NCBI RefSeq assembly: GCF_004216535.1
Contig: NZ_SGWX01000001.1
Coordinates: 744,001 to 808,000, forward strand
From: Xylanimonas ulmi
GTDB taxonomy: Bacteria > Actinomycetota > Actinomycetes > Actinomycetales > Cellulomonadaceae
DNA length: 64,000 nt
Direction: 5' to 3'
Shown: in pieces, positions 41,591 through 49,371 of the stretch
How the letters are laid out: every line of letters begins with the position of its first letter
Numbering within the stretch: the stretch's first letter is position 1
Position numbers and translations under genes: made by a program
Notes under the pieces: generated by a model
The model's database searches: none
Told to the model about the DNA's origin: nothing
What the model saw: only the letters and a program-made list of their open reading frames with translations

Positions 41591-42682
41591 GTGACAGACG
41601 GGGTGCCGGACTACTTCGCCTCAGAGACCTATGACAACCCGTTCTCGGCCGAGGAGATGGCGCAAATGGTCTACGGGGACGAGGCACCGCAGCCGGAGCG
41701 GATGACGAACGGCGCGGCGTTCATCTTCGACCCAGACCTTGACGTCGATCCGGTGTGGGGGACGCCTGAGCAGGCACTCTGGGCGTCGGGGGAGTCGACC
41801 ATGATCTCGGCCTCGCCTGGCGTCGGGAAGACGACCGTCGCGCAGCGCGTGGTGCTCAGCATGATCGGCCTCGGCGGTGACGTGCTGGGCTTCAAGGTGC
41901 GGCCCGCCCGGCGTGTTCTCTACTTGGCCATGGACCGCCCGAAGCAGATCGCCAGGTCGTTCCGGCGCATGGTGACGGACCGGGACCGCAACGCCCTTGA
42001 GCACAAGCTCAGGGTGTGGAAAGGTCCACCGCCCGCGGACATCGCCCGGATTCCCGGGACCCTGCTCAGCCTCGTCACGGCGGCTGACGCGGACGTCGTG
42101 GTCATCGACTCTCTGAAGGACGCAGCGCTTGGCCTCTCGTCCGACGACGTCGGCTCTGCGGTCAACAGGGCCATCCAAGAAGTCCTCGTCCACCGCGTAG
42201 AGGTCCTGATCCTGCACCACCAGATCAAGCGCGGCGGGGACGGCAAGGCACGCCCAACGACGCTCGCCGACGTCTACGGCTCGACGTGGATCACCTCGGG
42301 TGCCGGCTCGGTGATCCTGCTGGACGGCGAGGCGGGATCCGACACGGCGACTCTCCACCACCTCAAGCAGCCCTCCGAGCCTGTCGGACCGCTCAAGCTG
42401 GAGTTCGACCGCTTCGGAGGCAAGGTCGTCATGGCCGAGCAGTTCGACCCGCTGGCATGGCTCCGCTCGCAGCACGGGCGAGTCACAGCGGCCGGCATGG
42501 CGATATCGCGGACCGGTGAGGAGCGCCCCGCCAAGGACGTCGTCGAGCAGTGCCGGCGCGACCTTCGGCGGCTCACCCGCAGCGGCCTCGCGCGCGAGTT
42601 CGAGGGCTCTCGGGGAGGGCCCGGGGGCAGCGCCCCAACGTCATGGGAGGCGGTCCGCGACGAGGGGTTGATCGCGGCATGA
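41591..42682 (+). CDS. AAA ATPase, RepA/DnaB-like replication or helicase protein
   Basis: A 363-residue RecA-fold ATPase of the AAA_25/RepA type. Walker A is ASPGVGKTT at residues 74-82 and Walker B is DVVVIDSLKD around 168-177. HHQIKRGG with a downstream STWITSGAGSVILL corresponds to the sensor and gatekeeping motifs of hexameric RepA-like helicases. GTG 41591 follows a GGAGG run. It lies directly upstream of an iteron-like repeat array (42684-42823) and a hairpin, which suggests a local replication origin; that link is inference. Confidence 0.83.
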   Translation: MTDGVPDYFASETYDNPFSAEEMAQMVYGDEAPQPERMTNGAAFIFDPDLDVDPVWGTPEQALWASGESTMISASPGVGKTTVAQRVVLSMIGLGGDVLGFKVRPARRVLYLAMDRPKQIARSFRRMVTDRDRNALEHKLRVWKGPPPADIARIPGTLLSLVTAADADVVVIDSLKDAALGLSSDDVGSAVNRAIQEVLVHRVEVLILHHQIKRGGDGKARPTTLADVYGSTWITSGAGSVILLDGEAGSDTATLHHLKQPSEPVGPLKLEFDRFGGKVVMAEQFDPLAWLRSQHGRVTAAGMAISRTGEERPAKDVVEQCRRDLRRLTRSGLAREFEGSRGGPGGSAPTSWEAVRDEGLIAA

Positions 42683-42813
42683 GAGCAAACACGCGAGCAA
42701 ACACGCGCCCCTCCTCGCGAAACCGTGCACGAACCAATCACGAGCAATCACGCGGTTGGCGAAACCGCAGGTCACAGCAGACACGGACCAAACGCGGGCA
42801 GACACGCGCCTAG
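42679..42813 (+). CDS. Possible 44-residue Arg-rich peptide overlapping the repeat array
   Basis: ATG 42679 overlaps the ATPase stop (ATGA) and gives 44 residues starting MRANTRANTRPSSRNRARTN. The composition is dominated by Arg, Thr and Asn because the DNA is the repeat array. It may be a real basic peptide, but the repeats themselves explain the open frame, so it is held at low confidence. Confidence 0.3.
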   Translation: MRANTRANTRPSSRNRARTNHEQSRGWRNRRSQQTRTKRGQTRA

Positions 42814-42823
42814 CAATCACGTT
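42684..42823. repeat. Iteron-like array, consensus AGCAAWCACGCG, about seven copies
   Basis: Copies start near 42684, 42696, 42732, 42743, 42776, 42797 and 42812, with core variants AAACACGCG, AATCACG and AGACACG. All are in the same orientation, and several are spaced 11-12 bp or about 33-36 bp apart, that is, on one face of the helix. The array is next to the RepA-like ATPase gene and is followed by a hairpin. Candidate replication origin of the excised element. Confidence 0.6.
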
Positions 42824-42850
42824 CCCACCCCCCTCTATAAGGGGGTGGGA
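42823..42850. terminator. Hairpin TCCCACCCCC/GGGGGTGGGA with AT-rich loop
   Basis: A perfect 10-bp stem with the 8-nt loop CTCTATAA, directly after the repeat array and 17 bp before the next ATG. It could be a terminator or part of an origin; the AT-rich loop is unusual for this DNA. Confidence 0.55.
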
Positions 42851-42867
42851 CGCGAGAGGGGGACCAG

Positions 42868-43119
42868 ATGAAGACCTACAGACAGCACCGCTGCGCCAGG
42901 AAGCACCGTACCGAGCGCGCCTTCATGCGCTGCGCACTGCCTCGGGCGGTGTGGGTGGTCGGAGAAGGCGCATACGCCGTGATCGCGTGGTGTCGCGTCA
43001 CGACCGTCTCGCTCCACGAGGAGCTCGACAGCGCCGAGGCGTCCAAGCGGCTGATCGATAACCACGGTTGCGGCGGCGCTTGCCGTGGGGCCCACGAGAT
43101 CGTGCTGGTTGAGCGATGA
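42868..43119 (+). CDS. Small Cys-rich protein of the element, unknown
   Basis: An 83-residue protein from ATG 42868 after GAGAGGGG. Cysteines and histidines are spread along it (HRCARKH, MRCALP, AWCRV, HGCGGACRGAH), suggesting metal binding. It contains a beta-rich middle (AYAVIAWCRVTTVSLHEELD). No family is recognised. It overlaps the next small gene by 4 bp. Confidence 0.58.
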   Translation: MKTYRQHRCARKHRTERAFMRCALPRAVWVVGEGAYAVIAWCRVTTVSLHEELDSAEASKRLIDNHGCGGACRGAHEIVLVER

Positions 43120-43277
43120 CCGACCGAGACGCCCTGGCGATCTCCAGGCTGAGGGCTCAGGTGCTGGAGCGGACCCGGCTGCTGGCCGCGGCTCGGGCAC
43201 GGGTGCGGGACCTGGAGGCCGAGCTCGCGCGCACACGCGTGGACCATGCACAAACCGCACCAACGGAGGAGCCGTGA
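43116..43277 (+). CDS. 53-residue coiled-coil peptide of the element
   Basis: ATG 43116 overlaps the previous stop (ATGA). The 53 residues are a single amphipathic helix (AISRLRAQVLERTRLLAAAR, VRDLEAELARTRVDHAQ) with a heptad pattern, so it probably dimerises. Its length puts it below usual gene-calling limits. Overlaps and helical composition support a real gene; the function is unknown. Confidence 0.5.
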   Translation: MTDRDALAISRLRAQVLERTRLLAAARARVRDLEAELARTRVDHAQTAPTEEP

Positions 43278-43338
43278 GGGTCTGCGTGGTCGACGTGCCC
43301 GGACTGGTCATCTGGCAGGAGATTGAGGAGGAGTCATT

Positions 43339-44046
43339 GTGGCCGAGTGGGACTGGCGAGAGCTGCTCGACGACCCTGACGTCACCGACGTCGTACACCG
43401 CGTCTGGTACTACGCCGAGCGGACCTTCTACAACGGACCGAACGACGCGCTCGCGCTCGACGACCTCTCGTCCTGGCTATGGGAGCGGGCGGCCGAGGTC
43501 GCGATGAAGTACGACGCCAGCGTCATGGACGCCCGGGACCTGAGGGCCCCGGAGAGGTACTGGCAGGCGTTCCTATACAAGGCGCTCAAGCAGCATGGGC
43601 TGCCGGCGCATAGGCGGCTGTGGTTCGGCCGCGCGAGCAGTGCGCGGGCGGCGCTGATTCCGCGCGGGAGCCTCGACGAAGAGCGCGGCGACCCGGCGAG
43701 TGGCGACGCCCCGACGAAGGACATCTTCGGCAACCGCAGGCTCCAGGCCGTCGACCCGTTGGCGGTCGTGCTGCTGCTCGAGCGACTCGAGGAGAAGATC
43801 GCCTCGGGCGAGCCGATCGAAGAGTGCGAGCCCGTGGTTGACGGGGTCTGTGTCCACGCGGGTTGCGACCGTCCGCCGCGCAAGGGGACACGAGGGCTGT
43901 GCGCCGTCCACTACCGGGCGGACCTCGACCGCAGAAACCCCGACTGCGGCGTCGAGGGCTGCACGAACCCGATGAAGTGCAAGGGGCTGTGCGCCAACCA
44001 CTACGAGGCGCTGAGGCGGCAGTTGAAGAGAGCGGGCGCGGCGTGA
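43339..44046 (+). CDS. Phage protein with two C-terminal zinc-knuckle motifs
   Basis: A 235-residue protein. GTG 43339 follows GAGGAGGAG. The N-terminal 100 residues are helical with sigma-like aromatic patches (WDWRELLDDPDVTDVVHRVW, then SSWLWERAAEVAMKYD). The C-terminus has two similar Cys/His units in tandem: CVHAGCDRPPRKGTRGLCAVHY and CGVEGCTNPMKCKGLCANHY. Such units occur in phage HNH-associated and DNA-binding proteins. It precedes the HNH gene by a 4-bp overlap; a DNA-binding or late-regulator role is plausible but unproven. Confidence 0.65.
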   Translation: MAEWDWRELLDDPDVTDVVHRVWYYAERTFYNGPNDALALDDLSSWLWERAAEVAMKYDASVMDARDLRAPERYWQAFLYKALKQHGLPAHRRLWFGRASSARAALIPRGSLDEERGDPASGDAPTKDIFGNRRLQAVDPLAVVLLLERLEEKIASGEPIEECEPVVDGVCVHAGCDRPPRKGTRGLCAVHYRADLDRRNPDCGVEGCTNPMKCKGLCANHYEALRRQLKRAGAA

Positions 44047-44339
44047 GCGCCAAGCGGCAGTGGGCTGGGGAGAGCGTGCGGCGGGCTCGGGCGGTGATGC
44101 GCCCCCGGCTGCCGTTGCCGTGCTGGTGGTGCAAGCAGCCGGTGCTGGCTGACGCGGCGTGGGTCGTGGAGCACATCGTGGCTCGCTCGGTGCGGCCTGA
44201 CCTGGCGCACGATCCGAGCAACTGGTGGGTGTCGCACCGTCGCTGCTCGGACGCCTCCGGGGGGCGGTTGGGCGCCAAGCGCAAGGCGGCGGTCGTCGAG
44301 GCGACGACGAGGTTGGAGAGGGACGTGAGACCGTGGTGA
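44043..44339 (+). CDS. HNH endonuclease
   Basis: A 98-residue HNH protein: CWWCKQPV provides the first zinc-binding pair, VVEHIVARS the catalytic histidine block, and DPSNWWVSHRRCSDASGG the conserved Asn/His segment. GTG 44043 overlaps the upstream stop. It is directly upstream of and overlaps TerL. In HK97-like phages an HNH protein next to the large terminase takes part in genome packaging cleavage; no separate small terminase is visible here. Confidence 0.87.
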   Translation: MSAKRQWAGESVRRARAVMRPRLPLPCWWCKQPVLADAAWVVEHIVARSVRPDLAHDPSNWWVSHRRCSDASGGRLGAKRKAAVVEATTRLERDVRPW

Positions 44340-45853
44340 GTGACGGGCTTTTGAGTGGCGGGACAGACCCACGCTTGACGTCCCCTCCGTTTGTGCGCGT
44401 CGTTTCCGCAGGTCAGAGCGTTGCGGAGGCTGCGCCGAGGTTCGTCTCGCCGATTCCTGACGACGTCGACATCAGCGCGGCCGAGGTGGGCGCGCGGTTG
44501 CTGGGCTTGGAGCTGCTGCCGCAGGGCGTCCGTGAGGCGCAGTTGTTGGAGGCCAGGAACGCTGAGGGTGGGGCGTCGTTCTCGTCGGTCGTGATCCAGA
44601 TGCCTCGACGCTCCACGAAGACGACGGCGATCTGGGCGACGATCCTGGGCAGGGCTGCGACCCGGGAGGGCTACCGGTGCGTGGTGACGGCGCAGTCCGG
44701 GTACATCGCCAGCCGCATCCTGCTGGAGCACGCCGAGCGGATGCTGCGGGCGGGCAACCTGGTGGAGTCGCGTGAGGTCCGCTTTCAGGACGGGGTCGAC
44801 AAGCCGGTGCTGTTCCGCTCGGGTGGGCGTGAGCGCATCGACTTCCCGAACGGCAGCCGTGTGTGGGTGGTGCCGCCGGACCCGGGGTCGGTGCGCTCGG
44901 CGGCCGCGGACGACATCGTGATCGACGAGGCCGGGGAGTTCGAGGGCGACAAGGGCGAGCAGTTCATGTTGGGCGTGCTGCCGTTGATGGACACCCGTGG
45001 GCCGCTGGCCCAGCTGGTGGTGGCGGGCACGCCGGGGCGCACACGCTCGGGCATGTTCTGGGGCATGTTGGAGGACGCGCGGCGCGGTGACGACGACGAG
45101 TTGGGGATCCTGGACTACAGCGCGGCGGACTCCGACGACCCGGAGGACCGGGCGGTGTGGGCCAGGGTGCATCCGGGTCCGTCGTCGGGACTGACGCCGA
45201 TGAAGGTGCTCGAGCGGCGGTTCGCGAAGCTCGGCGCGGTCGGCTTCGCCCGGGAGTACCTGTGCATGTGGCCGGCGGACGCCTCGACGAGCGCGATCGA
45301 CATGGAGTCGTGGGCGAACGCGGAGGTCGAGAGGACCGCGCTGCCCGATCGGTTCGGGCTGGCGCTCGACATCGCCGTGGACGGGTCGTCGGCGGCTCTG
45401 GTGGCGGCGTGGCGCGACGCGGACGGTGTGGCCTACGTGGAGGTTGTCGAGCACCGCATGGGTGTGTCCTGGCTGGCCGCGAAGGCGCACGCGATGGGCA
45501 AGAAGTACCGGGTGCCGGTGCGCTACGACGACATCGGCAACAACAGGAACGTGGCCGAGGAGATCGACCGCAGGCGCGGGGTCCGGTTGGCGAAGGGCAA
45601 CCTGAAGGACGTGGCCGGGGCGGCGCAGCGGCTGGTGTCGGACCTGGCTGAGGGCAGGCTGAGGCACTTCGGGCAGGCGTCCCTGACTGCGGCCGCGGAG
45701 GGTGCCGCGTGGCGTCAGACGGAGGGGGCGCGGGCGTTCGGCCGCAACACCTCCCGGCACCCGATCGAGCCGCTGGTGGCCGCGTCCCTGGCGATCTGGC
45801 AGTACGACCAGCAGCCCGCGCGGCCAAGGGTGGTCTCGTCGTACGCATCGTGA
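44336..45853 (+). CDS. terL: Terminase large subunit
   Basis: A 505-residue packaging motor. The ATPase has a variant Walker A QMPRRSTKTTAIW (about residues 88-100), in which a threonine sits before the Lys instead of glycine, and Walker B DDIVIDEAGEF (193-202). The C-terminal RNase H-like nuclease has D345 in LALDIAVDG and YDDIGNN near 397-403. GTG 44336 overlaps the HNH stop; GTG 44333 is one codon upstream. It translocates DNA into the procapsid through the portal, encoded next. Confidence 0.93.
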   Translation: MSDGLLSGGTDPRLTSPPFVRVVSAGQSVAEAAPRFVSPIPDDVDISAAEVGARLLGLELLPQGVREAQLLEARNAEGGASFSSVVIQMPRRSTKTTAIWATILGRAATREGYRCVVTAQSGYIASRILLEHAERMLRAGNLVESREVRFQDGVDKPVLFRSGGRERIDFPNGSRVWVVPPDPGSVRSAAADDIVIDEAGEFEGDKGEQFMLGVLPLMDTRGPLAQLVVAGTPGRTRSGMFWGMLEDARRGDDDELGILDYSAADSDDPEDRAVWARVHPGPSSGLTPMKVLERRFAKLGAVGFAREYLCMWPADASTSAIDMESWANAEVERTALPDRFGLALDIAVDGSSAALVAAWRDADGVAYVEVVEHRMGVSWLAAKAHAMGKKYRVPVRYDDIGNNRNVAEEIDRRRGVRLAKGNLKDVAGAAQRLVSDLAEGRLRHFGQASLTAAAEGAAWRQTEGARAFGRNTSRHPIEPLVAASLAIWQYDQQPARPRVVSSYAS

Positions 45854-45881
45854 CACAAGGGCCTGACACGTCGTCATCATC

Positions 45882-45910
45882 GTGACATCGCGTCAGAAAC
45901 CTGAGAGAAT
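45882..45910 (+). promoter_or_regulatory. Candidate promoter upstream of portal gene
   Basis: GTGACA at 45882-45887 and GAGAAT at 45905-45910 are separated by 17 bp, in the only non-coding gap (63 bp) of the structural module. The -10 is 6 bp from the portal GTG, so the message would be almost leaderless. Weak but well spaced. Confidence 0.35.
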
Positions 45911-45916
45911 GCGCAT

Positions 45917-46975
45917 GTGGGACTGCTGGAGCGCATCCGAGGAGCCGTCTCCCTGGGCATGCCGGGGGACGGCACGACCTGGTCGACCGCTCGGCGCCCG
46001 CTGCGTGTCGGGTCGCCGTGGGGCGGGGGCGGCTCCATCCAGCGGGCGGTCATCGCCGACGTGTTCGGGGCCGCGAGCCTGCCGATGACCCGTGAGGTCG
46101 CGATGCGGGTGTCGTCGGTCAAGAAGGGTCGGGCGCTGATCGCGGGCACGCTCAGCCGCTACCCGCTCAAGGCGTACCGGGCCGAGGCCGAGCTCGCGGC
46201 GCAGCCGACGTGGCTGTACCGCACCGACACCGGGCAGTCCCCGCAGCAGCGGATGCTGTGGACGCTCGACGACCTGATCTTCCACGGCTGCAGCCTGTGG
46301 GCCGTCCAGCGTGGGGCCGGAGACCGGATCACCGACGCGGTGCGGGTGCCGTTCGACGAGTGGGAGGTCAACGACGACCTGCAGGTGCTCGTGCAGGGGC
46401 GCGTGGTCTCGCGCGAGGAGGTCGTCTACATCGAGGGCCCGCAGGACGGGCTGCTGGACACCGCGGCCGACGACATCAGGGCGTCGCTGTCGATGCAGGC
46501 GGCGTGGAAGGCGCGCGTGGACACGCCGGTCCCGATCGTCGAGCTGCATCAGACGGACGACGTCGAGTTGGACGACGCCGAGCTGGCGGGCCTCATGGAC
46601 GACTGGGCCACGGCCCGCCGCAACGGCGGGGTGGCCTACACCCCCAAGGCGATCGAGGCCCGCGAGCACGGGCAGGCGCCCACGGACCTGTTCGTCCAGG
46701 GCCGCAACGCCGCGCGCATCGACTTCGCCAACCATCTCGCGCTGCCGGTGGCGCTGCTGGACGGGTCCCCGGCCACGGCGTCGCTGACGTACTCGACCAA
46801 GGGCGACTCGCGCAACGAGCTGGTCGACCTGTCCCTGTCGTACTGGTCGGGACCGATCGCCGCGCGGCTGTCGATGGACGACGTCGTGCCGCGCGGGACC
46901 TCGGTCGACTTCGACATCTCCTGGCTGGCCACACCGACCCAGCCCACGACCGCGAACCCCGCACGGGAGGACTGA
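45917..46975 (+). CDS. Phage portal protein (HK97-like)
   Basis: A 352-residue portal, on the short side for the family. Recognisable segments are REVAMRVSSVKKGRALIAGT near residue 57, the middle LDDLIFHGCSLWAVQRG, the stem and clip part VYIEGPQDGLLD, and AARIDFANHLALPVALLDGS followed by TYSTKGDSRNELVDLSL. It forms the dodecameric ring through which TerL packages DNA. The start is GTG 45917. The next small gene begins within its stop codon (TGATG). Confidence 0.85.
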   Translation: MGLLERIRGAVSLGMPGDGTTWSTARRPLRVGSPWGGGGSIQRAVIADVFGAASLPMTREVAMRVSSVKKGRALIAGTLSRYPLKAYRAEAELAAQPTWLYRTDTGQSPQQRMLWTLDDLIFHGCSLWAVQRGAGDRITDAVRVPFDEWEVNDDLQVLVQGRVVSREEVVYIEGPQDGLLDTAADDIRASLSMQAAWKARVDTPVPIVELHQTDDVELDDAELAGLMDDWATARRNGGVAYTPKAIEAREHGQAPTDLFVQGRNAARIDFANHLALPVALLDGSPATASLTYSTKGDSRNELVDLSLSYWSGPIAARLSMDDVVPRGTSVDFDISWLATPTQPTTANPARED

Positions 46976-47094
46976 TGGCCCGCACCACGAAGAGGGAGCC
47001 CACGCCGCGGCGCATCTGGCCGACCGGGTGGGACGACGTCGTCACGCTCGAGCCGCAGGCCGAGCCCGAGAAGAAGGAGGCCCAGGGTGCCTGA
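46975..47094 (+). CDS. 39-residue peptide between portal and capsid genes
   Basis: ATG 46975 shares one base with the portal stop (TGATG) and the gene ends 8 bp inside the capsid gene. The 39 residues are basic then acidic (RTTKREPTPRRIWPTGWDDV, EPQAEPEKKEAQ). Size, tight spacing and the downstream ribosome site within it support a translated peptide, possibly only serving translational coupling. No family is known. Confidence 0.5.
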   Translation: MARTTKREPTPRRIWPTGWDDVVTLEPQAEPEKKEAQGA

Positions 47095-48625
47095 GCCCAT
47101 GAAGGTGCTCGGCCAGCTGCTGGCCGCCTCGGCCGAGGACCGCACGCTGACCTACCGGCTGCTGCCGTTCGGGCAGCCCGGGCGCACGAACCGCGGCACG
47201 ATCACCGCCTCGGCGGGCGCCGTCACGATCCCGGCGGTCGAGGAGCTGCGGGCCGTCAACGACGCCCACGACCGGGAGCGTCCGCTGGCGAAGTTCACGT
47301 CGGTGGTCGAGGGCCCCGAGGGCATCGAGGCCACGGTCCGGGTGCTGGCCACCACGGCGGGCGACGACTTCCTGGTCGAGGCGTCCGAGGGCGCCAAGAC
47401 GGGGATCAGCGTCGAGATCGACGCCCCGGTGATCCGTGACGGCGCGCTCCTGGCGGGGGCGCTGTCCGGGGCCGGGTTCACCACGACTCCGGCCTTCCCT
47501 GGCGCACAGCTGGTGGCGGCCGACGCGGGCGAGCTGCCCGAGGACGCCACCGACGAGGTGCGCGACGCGCTGGAAGAGGCCCTTGAGGTCATCGAGGACA
47601 ACACCGAGGGCGACGAGCCCGACAACAAGGAGGAGGCCGCCGTGCCCGAGGAGAGCCAGACCGTCACCGCGAGCGTCCCCGCTGGGTCGCTCGCAGCCCG
47701 CAAGACCAAGAGGGTGTCCGCGTTCGACCTGATCGCCTCGCGCGTCGCAGGCGGCGACCTGAACCAGCTGCAGGCCGCGCTCGACGAGGCCAACCAGGCC
47801 GACCTGCTGCCCTCGGGCCAGCCGTCGTGGCTCGGCGAGGTGTGGAAGGCGCGCACCTTCGCCTCGAAGTTCGCCCGGTTCTTCACCGACGCGCCGCTCA
47901 ACGCGCTCAACGGTGTGGGCTGGAAGTTCGAGGTCGACGAGGACGGGGTGACCTCGACGCCCACGGTCGACGCCTACGCCGGCTACCCGGCCCAGCCGCA
48001 CTCCTCGGAGGTCAAGACCAAGGCGGTGTCGTGGACCGCGGACCGCGTCGCGGGCGCCAACGAGTTCGACCTGGCGTTCACCCACTTCCAGTTCCCCGAG
48101 TTCTGGCAGGCGTTCTTCCGTGAGGTCGCCGACGACACCGAGCGCAAGCTCGACGCCAAGCGCCTGGTCCACCTGACCACGACCGGCAACTACGTCCCGG
48201 TGACCTCGGCGGTGCCCGCCGCGACCGACCACAAGACCCTTCCGGGCCTCGTCGTGGAGGGTGTGCTCGCGATCCAGGAGCGCACCGAGCTGATCGGCGC
48301 GATCGTCGGCGCTGACATCTACCGGGCGTGGATGATGACCGAGGACTCGGAGAAGCTCGCCTACCTCGGCGCGGCGATCGGCGTCGACCCGGCCACGGGC
48401 AGCCTCGCCAACCAGTTCGCGATCGTCCCGACGTCGGCGACGGCGCTGGCGGGCAAGGCGCTGGTCGTGGGCCGCGGCGCGCACACCTTCTACGGTCCGA
48501 AGCTCGCCTCGGCCTCGGCGCCGGAGATCGCCAAGGGCGGCCAGGTCGAGGCGCTGTTCGCCTACTACAAGACCTTCGCGAACGACTCGTTCTCGTCCGT
48601 GCTGGTCTCCAAGGCCGCGGCCTGA
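47087..48625 (+). CDS. Prohead protease-major capsid protein fusion
   Basis: A 512-residue fusion. Residues 1-140 are an HK97-type prohead protease: His61 in NDAHDRERPLAKF and Ser108 in KTGISVEID are the likely catalytic pair. Residues 145-190 form an acidic helical linker (EDATDEVRDALEEALEVIED) like a delta/scaffold domain. From about residue 195 the HK97-fold capsid protein follows, including VSWTADRVAGANEFDLAF and AYLGAAIGVDPATGSLANQF. GTG 47087 follows AAGGAGG. Cleavage probably frees the capsid subunit during maturation. Confidence 0.86.
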   Translation: MPEPMKVLGQLLAASAEDRTLTYRLLPFGQPGRTNRGTITASAGAVTIPAVEELRAVNDAHDRERPLAKFTSVVEGPEGIEATVRVLATTAGDDFLVEASEGAKTGISVEIDAPVIRDGALLAGALSGAGFTTTPAFPGAQLVAADAGELPEDATDEVRDALEEALEVIEDNTEGDEPDNKEEAAVPEESQTVTASVPAGSLAARKTKRVSAFDLIASRVAGGDLNQLQAALDEANQADLLPSGQPSWLGEVWKARTFASKFARFFTDAPLNALNGVGWKFEVDEDGVTSTPTVDAYAGYPAQPHSSEVKTKAVSWTADRVAGANEFDLAFTHFQFPEFWQAFFREVADDTERKLDAKRLVHLTTTGNYVPVTSAVPAATDHKTLPGLVVEGVLAIQERTELIGAIVGADIYRAWMMTEDSEKLAYLGAAIGVDPATGSLANQFAIVPTSATALAGKALVVGRGAHTFYGPKLASASAPEIAKGGQVEALFAYYKTFANDSFSSVLVSKAAA

Positions 48626-48627
48626 CG

Positions 48628-48990
48628 ATGGCCGAGCCTGTGACCGAGCTGTGGCCCGTGACGCTGTATGCGGCGTCATGGGTCGACACCGCCGACGTCG
48701 CCGAGCAGTGGCCTGACGCCGTGGACCTCGAGCCGACGCTCGTGGCCCGCGTCCTGGCCGCGGCCCAGGAGCAGTGCGAGGCGTTCGCCCCGGCACTGGC
48801 CCCGGGCCAGGAGGTCCCGGCCTCGTGGAAGGTCGCCGTCGTCATGCAGGCGCGGGCGATCTACCGGGCCACGATCGCGGGCTCGAACGACCAGATCGGC
48901 GCGGACGGGCTGACGGTCACCGTGTTCCCGATGGACTGGACCGTGCAGCGGCTCCTTCGTCCCAAGCGGGGGAGGATCCGGGTCGCATGA
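48628..48990 (+). CDS. Head-tail connector/adaptor protein
   Basis: A 120-residue mostly helical protein from ATG 48628 (VTLYAASWVDTADVAEQWPD, VPASWKVAVVMQARAIYRAT, ending QRLLRPKRGRIRVA). Its position after the capsid gene, its size and its LRPKRG-type C-terminus match head-tail adaptors of the gp6/gp15 type in actinophages. It overlaps the next gene by 4 bp. It likely joins the portal ring to the tail. Confidence 0.72.
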   Translation: MAEPVTELWPVTLYAASWVDTADVAEQWPDAVDLEPTLVARVLAAAQEQCEAFAPALAPGQEVPASWKVAVVMQARAIYRATIAGSNDQIGADGLTVTVFPMDWTVQRLLRPKRGRIRVA

Positions 48991-49370
48991 ACGTCCGCAC
49001 GCAACTGTCGAACGACCTCAAGGCGGCGCTGTCCGGGTTCCGCGTCGTGGGGTACAACACCCAGATCGACCCGCCGACCAAGCCCACGGTCATGCTGTGG
49101 GCCTCCCAGATGGTCAAGGGCGAGACGCTCAAGCGGCCCATGGTCACGGTCACGTTCGACATCTGGGTGCTGGTCGGGCAGGAGAACACCGGGGCCGCGG
49201 ACAACGCACTGGACGCCGCCCTGGAGAAGGTCCTGGCCGCCCTGCAGCCGCTGGGCTGGGTCGACTGGACCACCGCCGAGCGCGGCATCTTCGCCGACGC
49301 GCTGCACGGCTGGAGGGTCACCGCGACCGCGGTCGCCTTCATCGACACCGAGACCGAGGAGGTCGCCTGA
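48987..49370 (+). CDS. Tail terminator/head-tail joining protein
   Basis: A 127-residue protein from ATG 48987 (MNVRTQLSNDLKAALSGFRV). The alternation of strands and helices (MVTVTFDIWVLVGQENTGAA, ALDAALEKVLAALQPLGWVD, WRVTATAVAFIDTETEEVA) resembles tail terminator or completion proteins encoded before the major tail protein in siphoviruses. Overlap with the previous gene and tight spacing place it in the morphogenesis module. Confidence 0.68.
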   Translation: MNVRTQLSNDLKAALSGFRVVGYNTQIDPPTKPTVMLWASQMVKGETLKRPMVTVTFDIWVLVGQENTGAADNALDAALEKVLAALQPLGWVDWTTAERGIFADALHGWRVTATAVAFIDTETEEVA

Positions 49371-49371
49371 C

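Noticed and set aside
42679-42850. CRISPR-like array
   Set aside because: Repeats are only about 12 bp, degenerate, irregularly spaced and without unique spacers; no cas genes are present. An iteron array fits better.
43274-43507. 78-codon frame starting VRVCVVDVPGLVIWQEIEEE
   Set aside because: The GTG overlaps a preceding stop neatly, but most of the frame lies inside the better supported gene at 43339 and becomes Ser/Thr/Arg low complexity. It may encode a short leader only.
43586-45880. 764-codon frame antisense to HNH and TerL
   Set aside because: Shadow of the packaging genes; His/Arg/Pro-rich with no domain.
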